DNA of 64,000 nucleotides from contig JBMHBP010000025.1 in NCBI GenBank assembly GCA_049890295.1, positions 26,548-90,547 of the forward strand, in the 5' to 3' direction. Position 1 is the stretch's first letter, and every line of letters begins with the position of its first letter. Below the pieces are notes generated by a model. That model searched no databases and was not told the origin of the DNA. It saw only the letters and a program-made list of their open reading frames with translations. Made by a program: the position numbers and the translations under genes. Below, in pieces: positions 44,101-51,563 of the stretch. The DNA comes from GCA-2862585 sp049890295. Its GTDB lineage: Bacteria; Bacteroidota; Bacteroidia; Flavobacteriales; UBA7312.

Positions 44101-44383
44101 CATTTTGATACAAATGAAAGTATAATTCATTTAGATCATTTGGTGAATTGTTCCAGTATGTAAGTTTTTGACTGGCTTCAATAATGTCTTTTGTTTCATC
44201 TATATTGGCTTTTATAATATAATGTATGTCTTGTTGCCAATAGCCTGCTGGAGCCTTATTTTTCCAATAATTTGGATTATCGGCTTGACGATAGGTATTT
44301 GGAGTTGAAAACGGGTCGTGTTTGCTTTGGGAATAGGAGATAAATGAAAATGCTAAAAGAATAAAAAAGAGATATGCTTTCAT
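41198..44383 (-). CDS. M1-family metallopeptidase fused to an outer-membrane-barrel-like region
   Basis: This 1061-aa protein has a signal peptide (about 1-18, ending SYSQ). Residues about 50-650 form an M1 aminopeptidase-like module. The zinc site is HEIGH at 384-388 with the third ligand Glu407 (ALDEGF), and DGMEYPMI near 361 resembles the GAMEN exopeptidase motif. From about 660 the sequence is Tyr/Asn-rich with alternating beta-strand patterns. It ends LFADAGLINT, a GIGFAYTLNDWG strand and a final aromatic Phe (VGIGRAF), like a surface-antigen/BamA-type barrel. This suggests a peptidase anchored in the outer membrane. It lies 37 bp after the TonB receptor gene and 2 bp before galE. Confidence 0.86.
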   Translation of the reverse strand: MKAYLFFILLAFSFISYSQSKHDPFSTPNTYRQADNPNYWKNKAPAGYWQQDIHYIIKANIDETKDIIEASQKLTYWNNSPNDLNELYFHLYQNAFTPNSYCSELHKQNNQNIEYGRYEKEGLGTVINSIKVNNETVDTLLDNTILRIELNQPLRSGESITIEMDFNTYFDTGSLRRRMKTFNAFGNKHYDGVLWYPRIAVYDKKFGWTTDQHVGKEFYGDFGTFDVELTFASNYVVEATGALQNKEEVMPESLRKKLDIKNFADKPWNSSPSIIIPYDSLSRKTWIYHAENVHDFAFTADPTYRIGEVEWNGIRAISLVQEPHASKWQNAADFAAKVIQIFSEDIGMYQYNKIIVADARDGMEYPMITLDGGSDPKYRGLLAHEIGHQWFYAMVGSNETYRAALDEGFTQFLTAWALKKIDGDYLVREEPNSKYAKRFTKRVKAIDSRVYYSYIRDATKYNDPALNTHSHEFNSAIGHGGGYRHVYYKTAAMLFNLEYVLGEDLFLDAMKHYFEKWKMAHPYFDDFRTAIIEHTEVDLNWFFDQWLETSKTIDYSIKNIKEVNDNEYQITFERKGEMQMPIDFSVIANNGKEHKFHIPNNWFVKKTEAQILNKWHAWGKLYPQYTATVNIPSGIDYVEIDPSKRLADKYMLDNISQMPVDVSFDSKIWNLPNWTTYNLNNRPDIWWNDFDGVKLGWHFNGSYLNYHHKINSTLWFNTGLLQGDINEAISKEYNPISYRFNYSTGLDKWSKNSLVTLHSRYLDGLNLNKIYLEKKDYSKKNTFYISLKSMYRQSNYDLEYTNYNVWEQDKFNNIASMGWDYNYKYNNGKGKLSFKLSSSAVGSDYDYSKIIFSSVHKSKIGKIGFNSRAFAQYGTGTNWANESRLYMSGANSEELMENKFTRSSGYISSEWLEIGETTNHFHMGGGLNLRGYTGYIAPAINNEGNYVETYRGESGASVSFELEFQKLLPLNIRNFKTYLFADAGLINTTTITAKTISESFSDIRSDAGIGFAYTLNDWGDLQMIRPFTIRLDLPMFLNKYPNSDEDAFQTNRFIVGIGRAF

Positions 44384-44420
44384 AAATTGATTTTAATTAT
44401 GTTAGCAAAGATAAATAATT

Positions 44421-46871
44421 CTAGAAGCTCATGTGTAGTTTCAGGTTGATAAGTCTTGAGGTAAGTCTGTTTGGAACGCCAAACTGAAAACCATTGGTAT
44501 CTTTAATCCATAAAAACGAAATAGTATTATCAATATCTAGTAGGTTAAAGACCTCTAAACTCAACCAAGTTTCTTTGGTAAACTTAAATGGATTAAACTG
44601 TCTTGTTTTTTGACCTTCTTTCTTTATAATGGCCGAAAAACCAATATCTACTCGCTTATAATCTGGTAGATTAAAATCATATTGTCCCTTATAGCTATTG
44701 GGAGCCGTAAGAGGTAGCTTTGAACCATAAACTAGGTTTAAATGCATTTTAAAATTGGGATTTTTAGGTAAGTAATCCTGAAAAAAAAGATTGAAATTAA
44801 CTAGTTGATCAGTTGGTCTTTCATAATAACCAGGTTCAATGATGTTTCCATTTTCATCTAGATATGAATCATTTAATATATCGGCTTTAGTTTCTAAAAT
44901 TGATAAACTTGCCCATGATTCAATATTTTTCACAAACTCACCATTTAATCTAAGATCTATCCCTCTGGCATAACCTACAGCATCATTATTAGCATAGTAT
45001 CGTATTCTAATATTTTCAACTTCGTATGGTATAAGATTAGTAATGTCTTTATAATATACTTCAGAAACTAATTTAAATGGTCGTTGCCAAATTTTAAAAT
45101 TATAATCACTGCCCAAAACAAAGTGTATAGACTTTTGTGATTTAATGTTTCTATTAATATTACCATCAAAATCGCGTAATTCTCTATAAAAGGGAGATTG
45201 ATAATAATAGCCTGTTGAGAATCTAAAAACTATATCCCTATCCCACAAGGGCTGATAGGATAGCGAAGCACGAGGACTAAATAGATATTCTTCATTTAGA
45301 TCCCAGTAAGATGCTCTTATTCCAGAAGTTAAATCAAAACGACCAAGTTGTTGAGAGAGTTGCATGTAAGCTTGGTGTCTAAATGAATTTAATGATATAG
45401 AAGTTCTTAATGATTCATCTAAGTAAAAAGGTCTGCTATTTTGAATACCAACTCCGACTGAATCGGCAGGGTGGGGAAGTGAGTAATCAGCAGAATCAAT
45501 CAATGTCCATTCATTTATTTCATCATCTATTTGTTCACTTTGAGATTTTAAACCCCAACGAAATTCAAAATCATCAATTAAATAGACTCCTTTGTGTTCA
45601 GCATTATAGACAGTAGCTTTTAAATAATTCCTAGCATGATCTAGATGAGAACCCACACCAATATTAAAGGTTGCTTCTCCAAAATTATCTGATCCTAAGT
45701 CGTTATCAACCTCTGATAACCAATATTGTCCCAAAATATCGAAGGTTTCACTTTCAAAGGTTTGGAAAGCAGAAAAGGTAAAACTCAAGTTCATATTATT
45801 TATTGGACGATATAGAAAGTTAGATGCTCCAAAAAATGTTTCATAACTGTCTATTTCCTGACCTTCAAAATATACTCTTAACTCTAATGGTACACTTATA
45901 GTACCAAAGCGAGTTGTTTTGTTTGCTGGTATATGTTGATATTTATTTCTTGAATAGTTGAATAAAGTACTTATTGACCATTTATCGTTTATTTTATGAT
46001 TAATAAATGATTGAATATCGGTGAAGTTTGGATTATACTCTCCCTGCGTTTCTAAACTATTCAATAAATACTGGTTCGACTTATGCCTGACTCCGACTAA
46101 ATAGGATAGTTTTTTTGTCCTATTAGTTCCTTCTAAATGAAAATTCGCACCTAGCATGGAAAATGTAGTCGATACAGCAAAAGAGGTTGGGATTTTATAT
46201 TCTATATCTAAAACAGAAGACATTTTATCGCCATATTGTGCAGAAAAACCACCAGCTGAAAATTGTATAGAAGAAACTAAATCTGAATTTACAAATGATA
46301 ATCCCTCTTGTTGTCCTGACCTTATCAAGAACGGTCGATACACTTCAATACCATTTACATACACTAAGTTTTCATCAAAATTTCCTCCACGAACAGAATA
46401 TTGTGAACTCAATTCACTTGATGAACTTACTCCAGGAAGTGTTTTAATTAAACTTTCAACTCCTCCACTTGTTGAGGGCAAGCTATTTACGTCTTTAGCA
46501 TTAACTTTTTCAAAGGTATTTGTTCTTGTTTTTTGATCTTCAACATCGATATTATCTATCGAAACCCCAACATTATTTAGCGTTATGTTCAATATATAAT
46601 CCTGTCCCATCTTTAACATGGGGATTTTCAACACTTTAGTTTTATAGCCGATAAAAGAAAAGGAGAGTTTTTGCTGTTGATTTGCTGAAACTTTCAGGTT
46701 AAATCTTCCATCTGAATCAGAAATAGCACCTTTGTTTTTTTCTAATAAAGAAACATTTACACCTTCCAATACCTCTCCTGTTTCAGCAGTGATTAACCCA
46801 CTGACTTGTTGAGTATATGCACTTAGGCTAAAGGCAATAAATAGCAGTATTAAAATATGATTTTTCTTCAA
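44421..46871 (-). CDS. TonB-dependent receptor with carboxypeptidase-regulatory-like domain
   Basis: This 816-aa outer-membrane receptor takes up a ligand using TonB energy. A signal peptide ends near AYTQ (residue 21). A CarboxypepD_reg-like domain covers about 22-108 (GLITAETGEVLEGVNVSLL to FIGYKTKVLKI). The plug follows, with SLPSTSGGVESLIKTLPGVSS and SQYSVRGGNFDENLVYVNG near 150-175. The rest is a 22-strand-type barrel ending RLINLKLHMSF. Translation must start at TTG 46871, because no suitable ATG keeps the signal peptide. A -7 box sits 4 nt before it. The ligand is unknown; no SusD partner follows. Confidence 0.92.
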   Translation of the reverse strand: MKKNHILILLFIAFSLSAYTQQVSGLITAETGEVLEGVNVSLLEKNKGAISDSDGRFNLKVSANQQQKLSFSFIGYKTKVLKIPMLKMGQDYILNITLNNVGVSIDNIDVEDQKTRTNTFEKVNAKDVNSLPSTSGGVESLIKTLPGVSSSSELSSQYSVRGGNFDENLVYVNGIEVYRPFLIRSGQQEGLSFVNSDLVSSIQFSAGGFSAQYGDKMSSVLDIEYKIPTSFAVSTTFSMLGANFHLEGTNRTKKLSYLVGVRHKSNQYLLNSLETQGEYNPNFTDIQSFINHKINDKWSISTLFNYSRNKYQHIPANKTTRFGTISVPLELRVYFEGQEIDSYETFFGASNFLYRPINNMNLSFTFSAFQTFESETFDILGQYWLSEVDNDLGSDNFGEATFNIGVGSHLDHARNYLKATVYNAEHKGVYLIDDFEFRWGLKSQSEQIDDEINEWTLIDSADYSLPHPADSVGVGIQNSRPFYLDESLRTSISLNSFRHQAYMQLSQQLGRFDLTSGIRASYWDLNEEYLFSPRASLSYQPLWDRDIVFRFSTGYYYQSPFYRELRDFDGNINRNIKSQKSIHFVLGSDYNFKIWQRPFKLVSEVYYKDITNLIPYEVENIRIRYYANNDAVGYARGIDLRLNGEFVKNIESWASLSILETKADILNDSYLDENGNIIEPGYYERPTDQLVNFNLFFQDYLPKNPNFKMHLNLVYGSKLPLTAPNSYKGQYDFNLPDYKRVDIGFSAIIKKEGQKTRQFNPFKFTKETWLSLEVFNLLDIDNTISFLWIKDTNGFQFGVPNRLTSRLINLKLHMSF

Positions 46872-46875
46872 GCAG

Positions 46876-46883
46876 CAAATGTA
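46876..46883 (-). promoter_or_regulatory. -7 box of the TonB receptor operon
   Basis: TACATTTG on the minus strand is a perfect TAnnTTTG, 4 nt from the TTG start at 46871. TTTG at 46902-46899 may be the -33 element, though the 15-bp spacing is short. Confidence 0.5.
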
Positions 46884-46928
46884 TTAATTATCAACTAACA
46901 AAACACCTTTAAATTATTTCTAAAACTA

Positions 46929-46936
46929 TAATTTTG
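46929..46936 (+). promoter_or_regulatory. -7 box of the ArsC-like gene
   Basis: TAATTTTG matches TAnnTTTG. The predicted start near 46943 lies after the upstream in-frame ATG at 46939, so it supports the start at 46975. TTTA at 46908-46911 is a weak -33 candidate with 17-bp spacing. Confidence 0.48.
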
Positions 46937-46974
46937 TCATGTTATATAACTTTACAAAAGATAATATATTATTC

Positions 46975-47397
46975 ATGAAAAAGATTTTGATTTTATGTAC
47001 TGGAAATTCATGTCGTTCACAAATGGTTGAAGTGTGTTTAAAATCTATATTAGGCACTAATTTTTTTGAGATTTATAGTGCAGGTTTAGAGGCTCATGGA
47101 ATAAATCCGTACATGAAGCGGGCTATGGAAAATGTAGGATATTCATTGCAAGGACACACATCTAACACTATGGATGAATACAAAGACATACATTTTCATT
47201 ATGTATTAACGGTTTGTAATCATGCAAATGATACTTGCCCATATTTTAAAAATGCAAATCAACGGATACATCATTCATTTGATGACCCTGCAGACGCAAT
47301 AGGAACTGACGCTGAAAAGATGGTAGTTTATGAAAGAGTACGAGATGAAATTATTGAGTATTGTCAAGGCTTAGCTTTAACATTATCATATAACTAA
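46975..47397 (+). CDS. Arsenate reductase (thioredoxin type) / low-molecular-weight tyrosine phosphatase family
   Basis: This 140-aa protein has the LMW-phosphatase P-loop CTGNSCRS (Cys8 nucleophile, Arg14). It also has two further cysteines, Cys81 and Cys88 in VCNHANDTC, placed as in thioredoxin-coupled ArsC (Cys10/82/89 in S. aureus). SFDDPADA supplies the general-acid Asp. The extra cysteines favour arsenate reductase over a protein phosphatase. An in-frame ATG at 46939 is less likely because the promoter -7 box just precedes it. No ars operon genes are nearby. The stop overlaps the convergent M23 gene by 4 bp. Confidence 0.88.
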   Translation: MKKILILCTGNSCRSQMVEVCLKSILGTNFFEIYSAGLEAHGINPYMKRAMENVGYSLQGHTSNTMDEYKDIHFHYVLTVCNHANDTCPYFKNANQRIHHSFDDPADAIGTDAEKMVVYERVRDEIIEYCQGLALTLSYN

Positions 47398-49091
47398 CGG
47401 TAAAAAACTGCCTTATATTCTGAAATATTACCAAGTTGATCTTCAACAATGAGTCTAAAATTATTTTTTCCTTTTTTTAAGCTCTTATCAAAAAAGTGAG
47501 TTAATCGGTTACTTTTTGGCTCGTACTCCATTAATATCCATTCGTCATTAATATATCCATTAAATGATTTAATACCACTTTCATTATCTCTTATGGTCAT
47601 TTTTAAAGTTGAACTATTCATAGTCTTGGATGGGTAGATGTTTAAACCTTTAATAATTGGAGCTATGGTATCAACAGATACAGAATATTGACCAAAATAT
47701 TTGGTTTTTGTAGTTATATATCCCTTGTCATAAGTGCCACCAATGTAATTTGATTTTCCTTTTTCATTTATTTTACAGATAAATGCTTTTTTAGCTAATT
47801 TTTCAGAGACTGTAGATTTTAATTTTAATAAATATGCAAAGTGTAAAGGGGTACTCTCATAATGAATGGTATGAATAGGAGCGTGATAAATTGAATTTGT
47901 ATCCATATTTATGTTATAGACAAAATATAAAGTGTCATATAATGAATTTACAGGAATATTTATTGAAAGAAATTCATTTTCATAACTATTCTCAATCTGA
48001 AATGGAAATACTTCAGTATAGATTTCTTGTTGACTATTTCTTGTTACAGACGCAGTATCTTCAATAATGTTTAAATTGAGATAGGATGAGTTTCCATATA
48101 CGTCATCAACAAAAAATTCAATTATTTGGTTTTTGTCAATTTTGATAATACCCTCATTTTTGACGTAATTATATATACTAAGTCTATTGTTAGGTAAAGT
48201 ATAGCATCGATGAAACTTTTTATTATTTTCTATTTTTTCGAAATAATCTAAATGACAATTAATGTACCGCGTCTCTTTAAACGCAAACTCTTCAATCTCG
48301 TGAGAGTAAACCAGTGTAGAGTCAACAAATAAATCAATTGAGTAAACCCCATTTTTGTTATTTGCACCATTCAACACATCATAAGTTTGTATAGATAGTG
48401 CATAAGGTCCAGTAACTTTAATTGGCTCTTCAATAAAGTAGTTGCCATGAATACCATCAACTTTTAGTGTTAATTCCCTATTCTCTCCATTTATGAAGGT
48501 ATATTTTGATTTAGGATAGATTTTAATTTCTTTGATGATAGGAGGGATATTATCAATTATATCAAAATCAAATTGTAAAGCGTTTACTGGATTTTGGTTG
48601 TAGCTATGTCTTATTTCGAAATGAAGGTGAGGAGCAAAAGAGCTGCCCGTGTTTCCTGAAAATCCGATGATATCACCTTTCTTTACAAGAAACTGATTTT
48701 GATCCGGGAAAAGTTCAATGTCATAACTTTGTTTGATATATTGTTGTTGAAAAACGTAGTCTTGTATAGCACCATGATATTTCATTAGGTGTGCATAAAC
48801 TGAAGTATACCCATTATTGTGTGTAATGTAGATTGCTTTTCCGTAGCCCCATGGTGAGATTTTAATTCTAGAAATATAACCATCTTCAATGGCATAAATT
48901 TTCAAACCTGATTTGCCTTGAGTTTTAAAATCAAGTCCAGCATGAAAATGATTAGTTCGTAACTCACCAAAAGTTCCAGAAAGTAATAATGGAATATCTA
49001 ATGGAGATCGAAAATTAGGCTCCTGATTTTGTTGAGAAAACAGATGATTATTGTAAAGTAGAATAAAAATTAATAAAATTGTACGTGTCAT
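47394..49091 (-). CDS. M23-family metallopeptidase (LytM-type), secreted
   Basis: This 565-aa protein has a signal peptide (MTRTILLIFILL to about FSQ). The M23 domain spans about residues 35-185. Zinc ligands are in HFHAGLDF (second His, Asp) and in HLHFEIRH, with YAHLMKYH between them. Family members cut peptidoglycan cross-links, or act as inactive activators of amidases. The remaining 380 residues form beta-rich domains (ending FFDKSLKKGKNNFRL) of unknown role. The ATG at 49091 is preferred over a TTG at 49106. It shares an upstream region with the divergent zapA cluster, which fits a cell-wall/division theme. Confidence 0.88.
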   Translation of the reverse strand: MTRTILLIFILLYNNHLFSQQNQEPNFRSPLDIPLLLSGTFGELRTNHFHAGLDFKTQGKSGLKIYAIEDGYISRIKISPWGYGKAIYITHNNGYTSVYAHLMKYHGAIQDYVFQQQYIKQSYDIELFPDQNQFLVKKGDIIGFSGNTGSSFAPHLHFEIRHSYNQNPVNALQFDFDIIDNIPPIIKEIKIYPKSKYTFINGENRELTLKVDGIHGNYFIEEPIKVTGPYALSIQTYDVLNGANNKNGVYSIDLFVDSTLVYSHEIEEFAFKETRYINCHLDYFEKIENNKKFHRCYTLPNNRLSIYNYVKNEGIIKIDKNQIIEFFVDDVYGNSSYLNLNIIEDTASVTRNSQQEIYTEVFPFQIENSYENEFLSINIPVNSLYDTLYFVYNINMDTNSIYHAPIHTIHYESTPLHFAYLLKLKSTVSEKLAKKAFICKINEKGKSNYIGGTYDKGYITTKTKYFGQYSVSVDTIAPIIKGLNIYPSKTMNSSTLKMTIRDNESGIKSFNGYINDEWILMEYEPKSNRLTHFFDKSLKKGKNNFRLIVEDQLGNISEYKAVFYR

Positions 49092-49121
49092 AAATTTCAA
49101 TAGCAATTACAACATTTTGTG

Positions 49122-49129
49122 CAAAAGTA
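49122..49129 (-). promoter_or_regulatory. -7 box of the M23 gene
   Basis: TACTTTTG on the minus strand matches TAnnTTTG, 30 bp before the ATG at 49091. No convincing -33 TTTG is seen. Confidence 0.4.
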
Positions 49130-49152
49130 ACACTAAAAAAATAACGTATTGC

Positions 49153-49183
49153 TTTGTAATTATGTTATTCAATGTTAAATTTG
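49153..49183 (+). promoter_or_regulatory. Promoter of the zapB-like/zapA operon
   Basis: TTTG (49153-49156), 19 bp, TAAATTTG (49176-49183) is a perfect -33/-7 pair. The predicted start is near 49190, about 28 nt before the first ATG. Confidence 0.72.
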
Positions 49184-49217
49184 CTATATCAATTCTTTTT
49201 GATGAATTTTCATAATA

Positions 49218-49499
49218 ATGAGAGCAACTATTGAAAGATTACATAATAAAATTACTCAACTAGCTGCTAAGTACAATGAAACCAAAGAACAATATACATT
49301 GTCACTTTCACACATTGAACAACTCAAAGAACAATTAAATATTCAATCTGAAAATCTTCGTCACTTGGAGGAGAAAAATAAAATCTTAAAGCTTTCGACT
49401 TCTATTCAAGGAGAAAAAGAAGACAATAAAGCGGCAAGAAAAAAAATAAATGAGTTAGTGCGGGAGATTGATAAGTGTATTGCATTGCTAAATAAGTAA
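49218..49499 (+). CDS. Small coiled-coil protein upstream of zapA (ZapB-like candidate)
   Basis: This 93-aa protein is almost entirely heptad-patterned (IERLHNKITQLAAKY, SHIEQLKEQLNIQ, INELVREIDKCIALL), so it should form a coiled-coil dimer. There is no signal or membrane segment. Its place directly before zapA (9-bp gap to the zapA ATG) and its coiled coil suggest a ZapB-like division-ring partner. Sequence similarity to E. coli ZapB is not evident, so the name is withheld. A strong promoter lies upstream. Confidence 0.75.
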   Translation: MRATIERLHNKITQLAAKYNETKEQYTLSLSHIEQLKEQLNIQSENLRHLEEKNKILKLSTSIQGEKEDNKAARKKINELVREIDKCIALLNK

Positions 49500-49508
49500 T
49501 TGTTACTC

Positions 49509-49790
49509 ATGCAAGAGTTAAAAATAAAAGTTTCAGTAGCTAATCGGCTTTACCCTCTTACTATCAAAAGAGAAGATGAAGAGGGAGTAAGAAGAGCAGT
49601 GAAGACCATAGAGGATAGATTAAAACTTTATGAATCTAAATTTGAAGCTAGAGATATGCAAGATTTGCTAAGCATGTGTTTGCTAGAAATGGCAGTTAAA
49701 GTACTTAACGATGAGCAAAAATCTAAAAAAGAGGATAGCTTGGAACAACAATTATTAGCAATGGAATCAATTATCGATACCCATTTATAG
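49509..49790 (+). CDS. zapA: Cell division protein ZapA
   Basis: ZapA cross-links FtsZ filaments at the division site. The 93-aa product starts with ELKIKVSVANRLYPLTIKRE, the beta-strand head of the family. It continues with EEGVRRAVKTIEDRLKLYESKF and a C-terminal coiled coil (DLLSMCLLEMAVKVLNDEQK). A TTG at 49500 is in frame, but the ATG at 49509 fits the family start. The gene order zapA, 6S RNA, rny supports the call. Confidence 0.88.
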   Translation: MQELKIKVSVANRLYPLTIKREDEEGVRRAVKTIEDRLKLYESKFEARDMQDLLSMCLLEMAVKVLNDEQKSKKEDSLEQQLLAMESIIDTHL

Positions 49791-49810
49791 AAAACGTTCT
49801 TTTACAATTT

Positions 49811-49993
49811 ACCCGCATCAATCCAGTTTTTAAACTCAACACATTACAATCTGGGGAATGACTTATGCTTTCAAAAACCGGCCTCAACCTTTAAGGTTTC
49901 TATTTATAGAACAGTGGACTTTTGCGATTGTGTAGCTACCCTAATCATTTTTTATTAGGAGTTTAATAACTCAATGATTGGTGCGGGTTTTTT
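49811..49993 (+). ncRNA. ssrS: 6S RNA (6S-Flavo type)
   Basis: The roughly 180-nt region between zapA and rny encodes no protein but closes into a long stem. ACCCGCATCAAT (49811-49822) pairs with ATTGGTGCGGGT (49977-49988), with one G-U pair, and a T-run follows as terminator. Inner complementary pieces include ACAATC near 49846 with GATTGT near 49926, and an AACCTTTAAGGTT hairpin. Size, single long helix with bulges, and position next to zapA fit 6S RNA, which inhibits housekeeping RNA polymerase by mimicking an open promoter. The exact 5' end is uncertain. Confidence 0.8.
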
Positions 49994-50015
49994 AATTTTA
50001 AAAACAATTAAATCA

Positions 50016-51557
50016 ATGAATGATTCCATATTAATATTAATGACACTTGTTGGGATAATTTTAGGTGGCGGTGTTGCTTATTTGATTTTTAATTCAAGTT
50101 TGAATAAAAAGTCAAATGTTGTCTTGTCAGAAGCTACCAAAAAAGCCGAACAAATCAAAAAAGATAAAATTTTACAAGCCAAAGAAAAATTTATCGAACT
50201 AAAATCGGAACATGAAAAAGTTATCAATCAGCGTAATCAAAAATTATCTCATGCTGAATCACGTATAAAAGAGAAAGAAAGTAAACTTTCTCACAAACTA
50301 AATCATGTAAATAATAAAGAAAAACAATTAGATAATGTCAAAAAAACTATCGAAAGGCAGTTGTCAGTATTGAAAGATAAAGAAGAAAAGTCTGATAAGT
50401 TACTCAAAAAACAAATCGAGGCATTGGAAACTATTTCAGGATTGTCTGCAAATGATGCTAAGTCAGAATTAATCAAAGCACTAGAAGATGAGGCTAGAAC
50501 ACAATCAATGGCTCAAATTCAAGAAATTATTGAAGAGGCTAAACTGACTGCCAATAAAGATGCTAAGAAAATCATTATTCAAACTATACAGCGTACAGCA
50601 ACAGAACAAGCTATTGAAAATGCGGTTTCAGTCTTTAATATTGATAGTGATGATGTAAAAGGTAGAATAATTGGACGTGAAGGAAGAAATATACGTTCAA
50701 TAGAAGCTGCAACTGGTGTAGAAATTATAGTTGACGACACTCCAGACGCTATTCTTTTATCATGTTTTGATCCAGTCAGAAGAGAAATAGCAAGACTTTC
50801 CTTACATAAATTGGTCACTGACGGACGGATTCATCCGGCTAGAATTGAGGAAGTTGTTAAAAAGACCAGCAAACAAATTGAAGATGAAATAATAGATATT
50901 GGCAAACGTACAACTATTGATTTGGGGATTCATGGTTTACATCCTGAGTTAATACGTATGGTAGGTCGTATGAAATACCGTTCATCATATGGTCAAAATT
51001 TATTACAACACTCTAGAGAAGTGGCCAATATGTGTGCTACAATGGCCTCAGAGCTTGGGTTAAACGTAAAAGCAGCCAAGCGTGCAGGTCTTCTCCATGA
51101 TATAGGTAAGGTGCCAGATGATGAGCCTGAATTACCACATGCCATTTTAGGTATGAAACTAGCTCAAAAATATGGAGAGAAAGAACATGTTTGTAACGCT
51201 ATTGGTGCTCACCATGATGAAATTGAAATGATATCAATGATATCTCCAATAGTTCAAGTTTGCGATGCAATCTCTGGTGCTCGACCTGGTGCAAGAAGAG
51301 AAATAGTTGAATCTTATATAAAAAGAATAAAAGAACTAGAAAATACCGCATTAGAATACCCTGGAGTAATTAAATCTTATGCTATTCAAGCTGGTAGAGA
51401 ATTGAGAGTAATTGTTGAAAGTGAAAAAATTTCAGATTCAGAGGCAGAAAAATTATCATTTGAAATCTCACAAAAAATAGAAACTGAAATGACATATCCA
51501 GGTCAGGTAAAAGTAACCGTTATAAGAGAGACTAGAGCGGTTAACTTTGCTAAGTAA
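50016..51557 (+). CDS. rny: Ribonuclease Y
   Basis: RNase Y is a membrane-bound endoribonuclease that starts mRNA decay. The 513-aa product begins MNDSILILMTLVGIILGGG, a single membrane anchor. A long charged coiled coil follows (about 35-180). A KH domain (GRIIGREGRNIRSIEAATG near 213) and an HD domain (LLHDIGK with His361 and Asp362) complete it. An in-frame ATG at 49974 would add 14 residues, but that segment lies inside the 3' stem and terminator of the 6S RNA, so the start at 50016 is chosen. The length agrees with other RNase Y proteins. Confidence 0.95.
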   Translation: MNDSILILMTLVGIILGGGVAYLIFNSSLNKKSNVVLSEATKKAEQIKKDKILQAKEKFIELKSEHEKVINQRNQKLSHAESRIKEKESKLSHKLNHVNNKEKQLDNVKKTIERQLSVLKDKEEKSDKLLKKQIEALETISGLSANDAKSELIKALEDEARTQSMAQIQEIIEEAKLTANKDAKKIIIQTIQRTATEQAIENAVSVFNIDSDDVKGRIIGREGRNIRSIEAATGVEIIVDDTPDAILLSCFDPVRREIARLSLHKLVTDGRIHPARIEEVVKKTSKQIEDEIIDIGKRTTIDLGIHGLHPELIRMVGRMKYRSSYGQNLLQHSREVANMCATMASELGLNVKAAKRAGLLHDIGKVPDDEPELPHAILGMKLAQKYGEKEHVCNAIGAHHDEIEMISMISPIVQVCDAISGARPGARREIVESYIKRIKELENTALEYPGVIKSYAIQAGRELRVIVESEKISDSEAEKLSFEISQKIETEMTYPGQVKVTVIRETRAVNFAK

Positions 51558-51563
51558 TTAAGA

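Noticed and set aside
49974..50015. Upstream start of rny
   Set aside because: These bases form the 3' stem and terminator of the predicted 6S RNA; translation from 50016 gives a normal RNase Y.
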